The notes under the pieces: generated by a model
What the model was told of the DNA's origin: nothing
Databases searched by the model: none
What the model saw: the letters and a program-made list of their open reading frames with translations, nothing else
Assembly: GCA_021647715.1 (NCBI GenBank)
Contig: JAKIUE010000007.1
Location: 1-40,216 of the forward strand
DNA length: 40,216 nt
Source: Sulfurovum sp.
GTDB lineage: Bacteria; Campylobacterota; Campylobacteria; Campylobacterales; Sulfurovaceae
Direction: 5' to 3'
Shown here: piece after piece, positions 24,919-34,492 of the stretch
Position numbering within the stretch: position 1 is the first letter of the stretch
Layout of the letters: the number at the start of each line of letters is the position of its first letter
Made by a program: the position numbers and the translations under genes

Positions 24919-27492
24919 TTACGAGATATGTACTTCTATCTCATCATCTACGACATCAAAACTTACATTTGCACCTTCTACTACTTTATCTTCTAAAATA
25001 AGCTCAGCCAGTCTGTCCTCTACTACCTCATAGAGTGCACGTTTAAGTGGCCTAGCCCCATAGACTGGATCAAACCCTGCTTCTGCTATGTATGCTTTGG
25101 CATTATCTGTTAGTGTAATGATTATGTCACGTTCAGCTAATTTCTTCTGAATATCTTTAAACAAGATATCTACAATACGTGTAATTGCTTCTAAATCTAA
25201 TGGATTAAAGATGACTTGTTCATCTAAACGGTTTAGGAACTCTGGCTTGAAATTACGTTTGAGTTCTTCGTTTACTGCGACTCTACGTTCTTCTTTATCT
25301 GTGATCTCCATGATTTTATCAGAAGCGATATTTGATGTCATGATGATGATGGTATTTTTAAAGTCTACTGTCACACCTTTATTATCGGTAAGACGTCCAT
25401 CATCAAGCACTTGTAAGAGTGTATTAAATACATCAGGATGGGCTTTTTCTATCTCATCAAAGAGCACGACTGAATAAGGTTTTCTTCTTACTGCTTCAGT
25501 GAGCTGACCGCCTTCTTCATAGCCTACATAGCCAGGAGGCGCACCCACAAGCCTAGAGGCTGCATGTTTTTCCATGTACTCAGACATGTCTATACGAATA
25601 AGTGCCTTTTCTGTATCAAATAAAAATTTCGCCAATGTTTTTGCTACCTGTGTTTTACCCACACCGGTAGGTCCTAAGAACATAAAACTCCCTATAGGTC
25701 TGTTCGTATCACTAAGCCCTGCTTTGTTACGTTTAATCGCACGTGCTACAGCTTTAAGTGCTTCATCTTGCCCTACAACCTCTTCTCGTAAGATACTTTC
25801 GATGGCAAGTATTTTCTCTTTTTCGCCTTGAAGCATTTTATTGACTGCTATACCTGTCCAACGACTCACTATGCTTGCTATCATCTCTTCATCTACAGAG
25901 TTTTTAAGCAGTGTACCGTTTTTCATCATTTGCGTCCACTTGACTTCTATCTCTTCTAACTTTGTCTCTTCAGCAGGTATTTGCCCGTATTCTATCTCAG
26001 CTGCTTTGTTGAAGTCTCCTTCACGTTTGACTTGTTCTGCTTTGGTTTTTAGAGTGTCTATGGTCGACTTTATAGTAGCTATCTCATCAAAAACATGCTT
26101 TTCATTGTCAAACTGACTTTGTAGTGCCATACGTTTTTCTTCAAGGTCGGCTATCTCTTTTTCTATCTCTTCAAGACGAGAAGTGTTTTTCTCTAAACTT
26201 TCCATCTTTAGAGCTTCTTTTTCTACCTGAAGTGTGCTTATCTCACGTTTTGCTTTGGCTAGATCTGTAGGTTCAGACTCTATCTGCATTTTTAGTTCAG
26301 CTGCTGCTTCATCTATGAGGTCTATGGCTTTGTCTGGCAAAAATCTATCGGTAATGTAACGGTCAGAGAGCTTTGCAGCAGCGATGAGTGCAGCGTCAGT
26401 GATGTTTACATTGTGATGTGCCTCTAGCTTGCCTTTGATTCCTCTAAGGATTTGCAGTGCTTCATTAATGCTAGGTTCGTCTACCTTTACTGGCTGAAAA
26501 CGACGTTGAAGTGCTGTGTCTTTTTCAAAGTACTTTCTGTACTCTTTAAGTGTCGTAGCCCCAATGGTATGTAACTCTCCACGTGCTAGTGCAGGTTTTA
26601 GGATATTTGCTGCGTCATTACCACCCTCGCTTGCACCTGCTCCTACGATAGTATGTATCTCATCTATAAACAAGATGACATTGGCAGACTCTTTGACCTC
26701 GTCTATCACAGACTTCAGTCTGTCTTCAAACTCGCCTCTATACTTTGCTCCAGCTATGAGTCGGTTCATATCTAAGCTCATTACGCGCATGTTTTGTAAG
26801 CTTAAAGGCACTTCTTTGTTTACGATGCGTTGTGCAAGCCCTTCCACGATGGCTGTTTTACCAGTCCCTGGTTCTCCTATGAGTATGGGGTTGTTTTTGC
26901 TTTTACGAATGAGGATTTGCATCATACGTTGCACCTCTTCATCACGCCCAATGACTGGGTCAAGCTTACCATCTAGTGCCATTTGGTTTAGGTCATCAGC
27001 GTACTGAGCCAAGGCTTCTAGTGTCTCATCCCCAGATTGTGAGTCTATCTGCTTGCCACCTCGTATGCTCTCCAATGTCTTTTTAAACTCAGATATATCT
27101 ACATACTTACCCATAGTGTCTTTGATGAAAGGTTCATCTGCATTTGCTAGTAACCATGCATCTACTGCTAAGTACTGGTCACCATTTGCTGTCATCACAC
27201 CTTCTGCATTTTGTAAGGTGCGTACGAGATTTTGCCCTAGTTTGATGCTTTCTTTGGTTACGCTTGATACCGTTGGCAGTTTATTTGCGATGCTTTTTGT
27301 TTCTAGCTCTATGGCAGCTTTGTCTACATTCATCTTGTTCAATGCTTGATGCAAGATGCTACCACTGTTAGTAAGTAACGCCCACATGAGGTGTACAGGT
27401 TCTACTTCTTGGTTTTTGTTGTGTAAAGCAAGAGACACACCAGACTCGATGGTACCTTGCATTTGGTTGGTTAGTTTTTCTAATATATTCAT
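24919..27492 (-). CDS. clpB: ATP-dependent disaggregase ClpB
   Basis: This 857-aa Hsp100 protein has the full ClpB layout: an N-terminal Clp repeat domain (1-140), AAA1 with Walker A GEPGTGKT, a coiled-coil M domain (about 400-520, Glu/Lys-rich) and AAA2 with GPTGVGKT. The arginine-finger segment and the C-terminal D2 small domain are also present. The M domain and the lack of an IGF/L ClpP loop separate it from ClpA and ClpC. It rescues aggregated proteins with DnaK. Length is normal. The GGAG site precedes the ATG, and a strong sigma-70-like promoter lies 33 bp upstream. Confidence 0.97.
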   Translation of the reverse strand: MNILEKLTNQMQGTIESGVSLALHNKNQEVEPVHLMWALLTNSGSILHQALNKMNVDKAAIELETKSIANKLPTVSSVTKESIKLGQNLVRTLQNAEGVMTANGDQYLAVDAWLLANADEPFIKDTMGKYVDISEFKKTLESIRGGKQIDSQSGDETLEALAQYADDLNQMALDGKLDPVIGRDEEVQRMMQILIRKSKNNPILIGEPGTGKTAIVEGLAQRIVNKEVPLSLQNMRVMSLDMNRLIAGAKYRGEFEDRLKSVIDEVKESANVILFIDEIHTIVGAGASEGGNDAANILKPALARGELHTIGATTLKEYRKYFEKDTALQRRFQPVKVDEPSINEALQILRGIKGKLEAHHNVNITDAALIAAAKLSDRYITDRFLPDKAIDLIDEAAAELKMQIESEPTDLAKAKREISTLQVEKEALKMESLEKNTSRLEEIEKEIADLEEKRMALQSQFDNEKHVFDEIATIKSTIDTLKTKAEQVKREGDFNKAAEIEYGQIPAEETKLEEIEVKWTQMMKNGTLLKNSVDEEMIASIVSRWTGIAVNKMLQGEKEKILAIESILREEVVGQDEALKAVARAIKRNKAGLSDTNRPIGSFMFLGPTGVGKTQVAKTLAKFLFDTEKALIRIDMSEYMEKHAASRLVGAPPGYVGYEEGGQLTEAVRRKPYSVVLFDEIEKAHPDVFNTLLQVLDDGRLTDNKGVTVDFKNTIIIMTSNIASDKIMEITDKEERRVAVNEELKRNFKPEFLNRLDEQVIFNPLDLEAITRIVDILFKDIQKKLAERDIIITLTDNAKAYIAEAGFDPVYGARPLKRALYEVVEDRLAELILEDKVVEGANVSFDVVDDEIEVHIS

Positions 27493-27524
27493 ATCTGACT
27501 CCTGAAAATGGTTTAATTAAGATA

Positions 27525-27554
27525 ATTATACAACCTTTAGTCATTTGTTGTCAA
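27525..27554 (-). promoter_or_regulatory. clpB: Promoter of clpB
   Basis: On the minus strand, TTGACA (27549-27554) and TATAAT (27525-27530) are 18 bp apart. Both are perfect hexamers. No CIRCE or HspR (HAIR) operator is visible nearby, so the heat-shock control of this gene is unclear. Confidence 0.75.
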
Positions 27555-27662
27555 GTTTATTTAGTAAATTTATGAATATATGATTGATACTTAACATTTG
27601 ACATAATTTGACATTTTTTTATTAGAATCATCATATATTTAAATATCTAAAGGGTAACTTCC

Positions 27663-28727
27663 ATGAAAAATGACCTAATAAAAATACCATTTATAGTATT
27701 GAGTCTATTGAGTATATCAGTCTATGCTGGTGACTTTGCGGATGCAAAAAAAGCATATGATTCGAAGGATTTTGAAAAATCTGTGGCACTTTGGCAAAAA
27801 ATATCTAATGAGGGTGATACTTTGGCACAATATAACCTTGGGGTTATGTATTACAATGGTCAAGGAGTGAAGCAAGATTATAAGAAAGCTTTAGAACTCT
27901 GGCAGAGTGTATCTAAAAAAGAACAACCTTTGGTGCAAGTTAATTTTGGGCTTCTCTATGAACATGGTAATGGCGTAAAGCAAGACTATGTAAAAGCTGC
28001 AACACTGTACAAAAATGCAGCCAAACAGGGAAATGCTAAAGCACAAGTTAACCTTGGTGTTTTGTACGAATATGGTGACGGGGTGGAAAAAAACTATGTG
28101 AAAGCTCTTGAACTTTATAAAAAAGCAGCCAAACAAGGAAATGCCAAAGCACTTATTAATCTTGGGCATATGTATAGATATGGAAAAGGCGTGAAGCAGA
28201 ATTATTTTAAAGCGGTTTCACTTTACAAAGAAGCAGCAGATTATGGTGATGCTTTTGCACTAGTTAGTCTTGGGCGTATGTATAAATATGGTGAAGGTGT
28301 AGATAAAAATTATTTTAAAGCTGTAGAACTTTGGAAAAAAGCTGCGGACAAAGGGAATGCTAAAGCACAACATAACCTTGGGGTCATGTATAGTAAAGGA
28401 AAAGGTGTGAAGCAAAATGATTTGAAGGCTGCGGAACTTTGGCAAAAAGCAGCAAATCAGGGCTATGCTTCGTCACAATATAACCTTGGGCTTATGTACT
28501 ACAATGGTAAAGGTGTGAAGAAAGATTATAAGAAAGCTGTTTCACTTTATAAAAAAGCAGCCGATCAAGGGGATGATTTAGCACAAGTTAATCTTGGACT
28601 TATGTTTTATAATGGTCAAGGGATGATGCAAAGTAATCTAAAGGCTAAAGAGTTGTTTGGGAACGCTTGTGACCATAATGGAAATGCCAATGGATGTAGT
28701 GGATATCTTGTTTTAAATAATATATAA
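27663..28727 (+). CDS. Exported Sel1-like repeat protein
   Basis: The 354-aa protein has a signal peptide (about 1-22), then eight tandem Sel1-like repeats of 36 residues with the pattern AxxxLGxMYxxGxGVKxxxxKAxxLxxKAA. The repeats are very similar to one another, and at the DNA level form an obvious 108-bp periodicity that could recombine. SLR proteins are alpha-solenoid scaffolds for protein binding. Cysteines in the last 20 residues (NACDHNGNANGCSGY) recall the cysteine-rich Hcp proteins of Helicobacter, but each repeat here lacks the paired cysteines. AAAGGG precedes the ATG. The gene diverges from clpB. Confidence 0.9.
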   Translation: MKNDLIKIPFIVLSLLSISVYAGDFADAKKAYDSKDFEKSVALWQKISNEGDTLAQYNLGVMYYNGQGVKQDYKKALELWQSVSKKEQPLVQVNFGLLYEHGNGVKQDYVKAATLYKNAAKQGNAKAQVNLGVLYEYGDGVEKNYVKALELYKKAAKQGNAKALINLGHMYRYGKGVKQNYFKAVSLYKEAADYGDAFALVSLGRMYKYGEGVDKNYFKAVELWKKAADKGNAKAQHNLGVMYSKGKGVKQNDLKAAELWQKAANQGYASSQYNLGLMYYNGKGVKKDYKKAVSLYKKAADQGDDLAQVNLGLMFYNGQGMMQSNLKAKELFGNACDHNGNANGCSGYLVLNNI

Positions 28728-28764
28728 CAAAGTATACTTTTTTTGATGAAGAAAGTATACTTTG
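28728..28764. terminator. Bidirectional hairpin between the Sel1 and DUF350 genes
   Basis: CAAAGTATACTTT (28728-28740) and AAAGTATACTTTG (28752-28764) form a perfect 13-bp stem with an 11-nt loop between convergent genes. Each arm is itself a 12-bp palindrome, so two direct copies at 23-bp spacing are also present. A terminator is the simplest reading; a paired protein site is possible. Confidence 0.6.
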
Positions 28765-28787
28765 TAGAGAAATTGTATACGCGTAAT

Positions 28788-29186
28788 TTAATAACTCATA
28801 GAACCCGCATTAATAAGCCCTATAGAGATAGACAAAAATGCCATCAATATACCCATAGGAATATTGTTTTCTTGGATGTTTTTTGCAAAATTAAATTTTC
28901 CTTCTCTCTTTGTGAGTGCATATACAAGCGTGAGCTGTATAAGCGTAGCTACAAAAGCCCAGACTATAAAGTCAAAATAGGATACAGAAGAGATAAGAGC
29001 AGAATAAAGTGGTATGCTAAGTCCTAATATCGCTCCACCTAAGCCTATGGATGCTGCTATATTTTTCTCTTCCACTATAAGCTTATAGTCATCATAGGGT
29101 GTGACTATGGCATAAGTGTAAAGAAAGAACGCAATAATAGCAATAGCGGTTATAAAGAAAAGTAGAAATAAGAAAAATGAAGTCAT
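28788..29186 (-). CDS. DUF350 (UPF0719) inner-membrane protein
   Basis: This 132-aa protein has four hydrophobic segments (about 3-25, 44-66, 69-91 and 110-128) and the DUF350 pattern NIAASIGLGGAILGLSIPL plus the C-terminal NIPMGILMAFLSISIGLINAGSM. Family members such as E. coli YjfL are small membrane proteins without a settled function. AAAAGGATA precedes the ATG. It diverges from the MoxR operon, and the 79-103-bp spacer holds a perfect palindrome. Confidence 0.85.
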   Translation of the reverse strand: MTSFFLFLLFFITAIAIIAFFLYTYAIVTPYDDYKLIVEEKNIAASIGLGGAILGLSIPLYSALISSVSYFDFIVWAFVATLIQLTLVYALTKREGKFNFAKNIQENNIPMGILMAFLSISIGLINAGSMSY

Positions 29187-29225
29187 GGATGTATCCTTTT
29201 GTTTTAGCTATTGTAGTTAAAATAG

Positions 29226-29248
29226 ACTTATATCTTTGTGATATAAGT
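29226..29248. promoter_or_regulatory. Perfect 9-bp inverted repeat in the DUF350/MoxR divergent spacer
   Basis: ACTTATATC (29226-29234) and GATATAAGT (29240-29248) are separated by TTTGT. Lying between two divergent genes, it could be an operator shared by both promoters or overlap their -10 boxes. No regulator gene is adjacent. Confidence 0.5.
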
Positions 29249-29289
29249 TTGATGACACAGATCTCATGAAATTTTGCTACACTTTCACT

Positions 29290-30213
29290 ATGAACTACAC
29301 TATATCTCCAGAATTCATACCCATTATAGACGCGATAGAAGTGCACCTCATAGGTAAGAGAGAAACTATAGCCCTTTCCATGGCTACTTTTTTTGCAGGG
29401 GGACACCTACTTTTAGAAGACATACCTGGGGTGGGTAAAACCACTTTGGCTAAGTACCTTTCAGTAGTACTGGGTCTAGACTTTGGGCGCATACAGTTTA
29501 CTTCAGATATGTTGCCATCGGATATACTAGGTATCAACTACTATAATCAAAAGGAAGGGAGTTTTGTCTTTAAAAAAGGTCCTATTTTTAGTTCTTTTTT
29601 ACTCGCAGATGAGATAAACCGTTCTATGCCTAAAACACAGTCTGCCCTACTCCAAGCTATGGAAGAAGGCGTGGTAACTATAGATTCTGTCGCTTATACT
29701 TTACCTCAACCGTTTTTTGTTATAGGTACACAAAACCCTCATGAAGAGGTAGGGACATTTGTTTTGCCTAACTCTCAGTTAGACAGGTTTATGTGTTCTT
29801 TTGGCATAGGGTACCCTGATAAAAATTCTGAACGTATTATACTTCAAGGCATCAAAGATGAATCTACAGGTAAGATAAAATGTATGCTTACAAATGAAGA
29901 GATAAAAATGTATATGAAAAAAGCTTCTATGGTTACGTTAAGTGATATGCTTTTGGACTTTTTACAAGATATTATTACGTACACAAGAGAAAGTGGTGTT
30001 TTTGAATATGGTCTGTCCATGCGTGGTGCTTTGGCACTTGTTTCTATGGTTAAATCTTGGGCCATGATGCAGGGTAGAACTTATGCCACTGCAGATGATG
30101 TACAAATGGTTACTTCTTTGGTATGTGCGCACAGACTGGTATTTAAAGAGGGTAAGACCTCACCTAAACGTATATATGATGAAATCTTTTCTACAATTCA
30201 TTCAGATACATAA
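29290..30213 (+). CDS. MoxR-family AAA+ ATPase
   Basis: This protein of about 307 aa has Walker A (LLLEDIPGVGKTTLA), Walker B and sensor regions (ADEINRSMPKTQSALLQAMEEG) and FVIGTQNPHEEVGTFVLPNSQLDRF, all diagnostic of MoxR ATPases. MoxR proteins act as chaperones that mature partner proteins, usually with a DUF58/VWA-containing partner, as here. The start is uncertain: an upstream ATG at 29266 adds 8 residues and neither start has a clear ribosome binding site. The ATG at 29290 begins closer to the conserved region. It is followed by the overlapping DUF58 gene. Confidence 0.9.
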   Translation: MNYTISPEFIPIIDAIEVHLIGKRETIALSMATFFAGGHLLLEDIPGVGKTTLAKYLSVVLGLDFGRIQFTSDMLPSDILGINYYNQKEGSFVFKKGPIFSSFLLADEINRSMPKTQSALLQAMEEGVVTIDSVAYTLPQPFFVIGTQNPHEEVGTFVLPNSQLDRFMCSFGIGYPDKNSERIILQGIKDESTGKIKCMLTNEEIKMYMKKASMVTLSDMLLDFLQDIITYTRESGVFEYGLSMRGALALVSMVKSWAMMQGRTYATADDVQMVTSLVCAHRLVFKEGKTSPKRIYDEIFSTIHSDT

Positions 30214-31051
30214 ATCTGTCAAACAACATGCCACACGCTTTTCTGCTGTGGTAGTTGTACTTCTATTTGGACTTTTTTTGCAAGCGTATATGCATGATTT
30301 TAATTTAGTCTATATTACGTTGTTTTTTGTATTTTCTTTTGCATTTTCTGCGGGTCCGATAGGTGTGTTAAATATAGGTAGTCTTAAAAGTACATTTTTA
30401 AAACAGGGTCGATTTTTTGCTGAAGTTGAAGGTAAAATACCTTTACAACTATATAATCCTTCAAAATCAACAGCATGGGCCATAGATATATTTTATGATA
30501 AAGATACTTTTTTGCCTTTAGAGAAATTAGAATCAGACACTTCAACGATACTACAACTTCCTTATACACCGAATAAGAGAGGTCACTTCACATATGAGGG
30601 AGTTTATTTGGAGAGTAAATACCCTCTTTCTACTGCTAGACTTACTAAACTCGTAAAGGAGATTTTTACTGCTCTTGCGTATCCTCAACCTAAAGGTAAA
30701 TCACTAAACTCTTTTTTGAGTGAGGATGAAAGCCATTATGGTGAAGAGAAAGAATTTGACGGGTTAAGGGATTATGATGGTTCTCAAAAACTCTCTCATA
30801 TACATTGGGCGAGTGTGGCTAAAGGTGAACTGTCTGTTAAGACATTTGTAAAAGAACATCAAACACAAAACTTGTTGTTTCATTTTTTTACATCAGGTAG
30901 TGATGATGAAGCAAGATTGTCGCAGTTATGTTTATGGGCGCTTAGTTGTGAAAAATTACATCTTACTTTTGATATACAAATGCCACAAAAAAGACTCAGT
31001 TCCAATAAGGAGAGTATCGATGAAATTCTTAGTTACCTTGCAAAATACTAA
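30179..31051 (+). CDS. DUF58 domain protein
   Basis: The protein of about 290 aa has two adjacent membrane helices near the N-terminus (residues 18-60) and a cytoplasmic part ending in a DUF58 region. The conserved motif there appears as GLRDYDGSQKLSHIHWASVAKG, the counterpart of YxxGDxxRxIxW. The start is the ATGATG at 30176-30181, inside the 3' end of moxR; the longer frame from 30083 only covers moxR sequence. DUF58 proteins are MoxR partners. The 3' end overlaps the transglutaminase gene by 32 bp. Confidence 0.85.
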   Translation: MKSFLQFIQIHKSVKQHATRFSAVVVVLLFGLFLQAYMHDFNLVYITLFFVFSFAFSAGPIGVLNIGSLKSTFLKQGRFFAEVEGKIPLQLYNPSKSTAWAIDIFYDKDTFLPLEKLESDTSTILQLPYTPNKRGHFTYEGVYLESKYPLSTARLTKLVKEIFTALAYPQPKGKSLNSFLSEDESHYGEEKEFDGLRDYDGSQKLSHIHWASVAKGELSVKTFVKEHQTQNLLFHFFTSGSDDEARLSQLCLWALSCEKLHLTFDIQMPQKRLSSNKESIDEILSYLAKY

Positions 31052-32987
31052 ATTTTCTTCTTTAGTACTTCTAGACTTAGCGTATGTGGTGGTATTGGCA
31101 CCTTTACTGCTTATGCTAAAAGTACCTATGCTTGTTTTTGTTGTATTGGTAGTTGCTATTTTAGTGTTCTCATCTAAGCCTGCAAAGTCTTGGCTTATTG
31201 TTGTTATCTTTATGCTTGGTGGTATTGCCATCTATTTATCACTCTATGGAGCCTTTTCTTTTCGTGGTCTTTCACGTTTAAAACTATTCCTTGAATTGCT
31301 TATTTATGTACTTATCGTGGTAGTAAGTATGCAAAGACTCACACGTGAAATAAACATCTATTTGTTGCTATCACCTTTTTTCTTTTTGGCGCTTTCTTTA
31401 TTTTTCTTTTATGGTATGCTGATGCTTATTTACGTCATTTTTGAAGTTTTCTTTTTACTTTGGATGATACTCTCTCATCGTATGCAAGGAGATATATTAG
31501 AGGGGTTCAGAGCTTCTATGGTGATGTTTATGTATTCTTTGCCTTGGGTGGTTGTGCTGTTTATTTTCTTCCCTCGTATCTCTTTTGAACATGCTAGTTA
31601 TGGGTTTAAGGGTGAGACGGTGCAACGTATGGGGCATGATGGTACTATGTATTTAGATAACAAAGCATTACTCGTACCTTCTGACCGTATAGTCATGGAA
31701 GTAGGCTTTGAAAAAAAGATACCTGCTTCGCACCTACTTTACTTTAGAGGGAGTATGTTGTATATAGATAAAAAAAATCACTGGGAGCCCATACCAAGTT
31801 TTGTGAAGCGAAAAGAAGGGTTAGTTGAGCATAAGGTAAATAATGAAAAAACCCATTACTCTGTTACCCTTTACCCTACACAAAAGAAATGGCTGTACTT
31901 GTTAGATATACCTACACAAGCAGCAAAGGAAAGCAAATTAGATAGGGACTTAATAAGTACAGTAAAACGTAAGATACGAGAACCTATGCATTATGCTGCA
32001 ATATCTACTTTACGTTCAAAGTTTTATGATACTTTGGATGATTATACACTCAAAATTTCTACGGCTGTTCATGTGAATCATAACCCTAAAACCCTAGAAG
32101 AAGTATTGAAAATACAAGAGATACATCATACAGAAGCAAAGAGAGCCAACGCACTTGTAAAGTTTTTTCAATCACAGTCACTTACTTATACACTTAAACC
32201 TGAAGCCTTAGATATAAACCATACAACAGACAGTTTTTTATTTGATACAAAAAAAGGCTATTGTGTACATTTTGCTTCTTCTTTTGTGACTATGGCACGT
32301 ATGCTTGGTATTCCTGCACGTCTAGTGACTGGGTATAAAGGAGATATAAGTAATGGTCTTAAAAACTATTTGGTGATAAAAGAACGTGATGCACATGCTT
32401 GGGCTGAACTCTATATAGACAAACATTGGGTACGGTATGAGACTACTTCTACAGCATCTCATATAGAAACACAAGCACACAGTAATCAGACTAAGGATAC
32501 TCAAAATAGTATGTCAAGTCCACTGATGAAAAAAATAAATCTTTACCTTATGTATGCAAAATATCAAGTAGAAACATGGATATTGTACTACTCTAATATA
32601 CGACAAAAGCAACTCTTAGGATATTTAAAAGAGAATCCGAAATTTATTTTTATATTCATCAGTAGCTTTATTACCTTGGTGTTAGTAACACTAATATTTA
32701 CTGTTTATTTTAAAAGAAAGGTTTATGACAATAAAGCATTGGAAAGTGTACAAGCTATTTTAAAGATTTTACAAGAAAGAGGTTTTATACGTAAAAAGAA
32801 TGAAACTTTACACCAATATTTTTTACGTTATTGTGAAGAAAATGTAGACAAAGAAGCAGGGACAAGGCTCATTACTCAATTAGATGATAGCTATGAGAAA
32901 CTTGTATATGCTGATAAACCTACAAACTTAGCGTTAAAAGACTTTAAGAAGCTTGTAAAAAAAGCAACTAAATTTAAAACTTATTAA
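31020..32987 (+). CDS. Membrane transglutaminase-like protein (TgpA/DUF3488 type)
   Basis: The 655-aa protein has five to six N-terminal membrane helices (about 10-190). A large extracytoplasmic transglutaminase-core domain follows, with Cys415 (GYCVHFASSF) and His459 (RDAHAWAELY). The third catalytic position is Glu474 (VRYETTS) rather than the usual Asp. After that come one helix (about 537-558) and a cytoplasmic tail. A strong AAGGAG 5-10 nt upstream fixes the ATG at 31020. With MoxR and DUF58 it forms the common moxR-DUF58-tgpA module, thought to act on cell-envelope proteins or peptides. The Asp-to-Glu change may still allow catalysis. Confidence 0.88.
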   Translation: MKFLVTLQNTKFSSLVLLDLAYVVVLAPLLLMLKVPMLVFVVLVVAILVFSSKPAKSWLIVVIFMLGGIAIYLSLYGAFSFRGLSRLKLFLELLIYVLIVVVSMQRLTREINIYLLLSPFFFLALSLFFFYGMLMLIYVIFEVFFLLWMILSHRMQGDILEGFRASMVMFMYSLPWVVVLFIFFPRISFEHASYGFKGETVQRMGHDGTMYLDNKALLVPSDRIVMEVGFEKKIPASHLLYFRGSMLYIDKKNHWEPIPSFVKRKEGLVEHKVNNEKTHYSVTLYPTQKKWLYLLDIPTQAAKESKLDRDLISTVKRKIREPMHYAAISTLRSKFYDTLDDYTLKISTAVHVNHNPKTLEEVLKIQEIHHTEAKRANALVKFFQSQSLTYTLKPEALDINHTTDSFLFDTKKGYCVHFASSFVTMARMLGIPARLVTGYKGDISNGLKNYLVIKERDAHAWAELYIDKHWVRYETTSTASHIETQAHSNQTKDTQNSMSSPLMKKINLYLMYAKYQVETWILYYSNIRQKQLLGYLKENPKFIFIFISSFITLVLVTLIFTVYFKRKVYDNKALESVQAILKILQERGFIRKKNETLHQYFLRYCEENVDKEAGTRLITQLDDSYEKLVYADKPTNLALKDFKKLVKKATKFKTY

Positions 32988-33097
32988 CTTTTATATAGAA
33001 TTCAGAGTGTATATTCTATGAAAGACGTAAAAAAGCAACCTCTTAGACGTTTTTAAATAAAATTATAAAATTAATTCTCAATGGAGAGACTAAACAA

Positions 33098-34489
33098 ATG
33101 ATTAAAAAAAGTAAAAAAGTAATACTCGCAGGGTTTTTATCTACTTTAACCGTAGCTTACCTTTTTGGTTCTTCTGCTGTAGCAAAAGATACAAATATCA
33201 AAAAGTATAAACCTTCAACAGCAAAAGAGAAAATGGATGCGTACATTAAATTTACACAAATACTTAATGTCATAGAGAGTCAATATGTGGACGATATCAA
33301 TACTTCTGCACTTGTAGATAAAGCACTTAAAGGTCTTATGACTAACCTTGATGCACACTCTACCTTTATGGATACAAAATCATTTAAAGATCTTTCTGTA
33401 CAAACCAAGGGTGAATTTGGTGGACTTGGTATCTCTATAGGTATGAAAGATGGTGCACTTACTGTCATCGCACCGATTAAAGATACTCCGGCATATAAAG
33501 CTGGTATAAAAGCAGGTGACATTATTTTAAAGATAAATAAAAAAGTCACCCTTGGTATGACGATAGATGAGTCTGTTAAGCTCATGCGAGGAAAACCAAA
33601 AACCTCACTTGTCTTGACTATTATCAGGAAGAAAGAACTTAAACCTCTTAAAATAAAAATTGTTCGTGATATTATTAAAATACAATCAGTCTATGCTAAA
33701 AAAATCGATGATAATATACTCTACCTTCTTGTAACCTCTTTTGATCAAAAAGTTGTAAAAAGTGTAAAAAAAGCCATTGCAGAACATAATAACACGAAAG
33801 GAATTGTGTTAGATTTAAGAAACAATCCTGGAGGTCTTTTGGATCAAGCAGTAGGATTGGTAGACCTTTTTGTTGATAAGGGAGATATTGTTAGTCAAAA
33901 AGGAAAACTTAAAGGTGAAAATTTAGCTTATAAAGCACACAAGATAAATTCTGATCTAAATACACCTATAGTTACACTTGTAAATGGAGGCTCTGCTTCG
34001 GCTTCTGAAATTGTCTCTGGTGCGTTGCAAGATTTTAACCGTAGTATAGTTGTGGGTGAAAAAACATTTGGAAAAGGCTCGGTACAGGTAGTGATGCCTA
34101 TAGGGAAAGATGAAGCACTAAAACTTACTGTTGCACGATATTATTTACCTAGTGGACGTACCATCCAAGCTATAGGGGTAACACCAGATATTACGGTACA
34201 CCTAGGAAAAGTAGAGTATGAAGAAGAGACACTTTCCATTAAAGAAAGAGATTTAAAAAAGCATCTTGAAGAAGAACTTACGAAATTAGATGAAAAAATT
34301 ATAGATGCAGTTGATATGAATGTTACTAGTTCAGTGAGTAAGAGTTCAGATAGTAATAGCTCTGGTGAGAACAATGAAACTAAAGTAGACGATACTATTA
34401 TTACTGAAAAACAACTTTATAAAGATATACAATTAAAATCTGCGGTAGATATACTGAAAGCACTTATTATTACAAATAAAGGAAAGTAG
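33098..34489 (+). CDS. ctpA: C-terminal processing peptidase (S41), CtpA/Prc type
   Basis: The 463-aa product has a signal peptide (about 1-29), an N-terminal helical part, a PDZ domain (about 103-180, with GEFGGLGISIG) and an S41 protease domain with the Ser/Lys dyad Ser301 (NGGSASASEI) and Lys326 (EKTFGKGSVQ). The acidic, Ser-rich C-terminal tail (about 400-440) is a linker. It acts in the periplasm on C-termini of envelope proteins. GGAGAG precedes the ATG. The gene follows the transglutaminase by 110 bp, a gap containing a 7-bp hairpin (ATAGAAT/ATTCTAT, 32995-33019), and purC starts 3 nt after its stop. Confidence 0.94.
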   Translation: MIKKSKKVILAGFLSTLTVAYLFGSSAVAKDTNIKKYKPSTAKEKMDAYIKFTQILNVIESQYVDDINTSALVDKALKGLMTNLDAHSTFMDTKSFKDLSVQTKGEFGGLGISIGMKDGALTVIAPIKDTPAYKAGIKAGDIILKINKKVTLGMTIDESVKLMRGKPKTSLVLTIIRKKELKPLKIKIVRDIIKIQSVYAKKIDDNILYLLVTSFDQKVVKSVKKAIAEHNNTKGIVLDLRNNPGGLLDQAVGLVDLFVDKGDIVSQKGKLKGENLAYKAHKINSDLNTPIVTLVNGGSASASEIVSGALQDFNRSIVVGEKTFGKGSVQVVMPIGKDEALKLTVARYYLPSGRTIQAIGVTPDITVHLGKVEYEEETLSIKERDLKKHLEEELTKLDEKIIDAVDMNVTSSVSKSSDSNSSGENNETKVDDTIITEKQLYKDIQLKSAVDILKALIITNKGK

Positions 34490-34492
34490 TAC

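Noticed and set aside
26516-27007. 163-aa plus-strand frame
   Set aside because: Antisense shadow of clpB, whose domains are unambiguous here.
27493-27662. CIRCE or HspR (HAIR) heat-shock operator upstream of clpB
   Set aside because: Neither the CIRCE inverted repeat nor CTTGAGT/ACTCAAG arms are present.
27891-28169. Repetitive minus-strand frame
   Set aside because: Shadow of the Sel1 repeats.
28743-29027. 94-aa plus-strand frame
   Set aside because: It overlaps the DUF350 gene, is basic and low-complexity, and has no recognisable domain.
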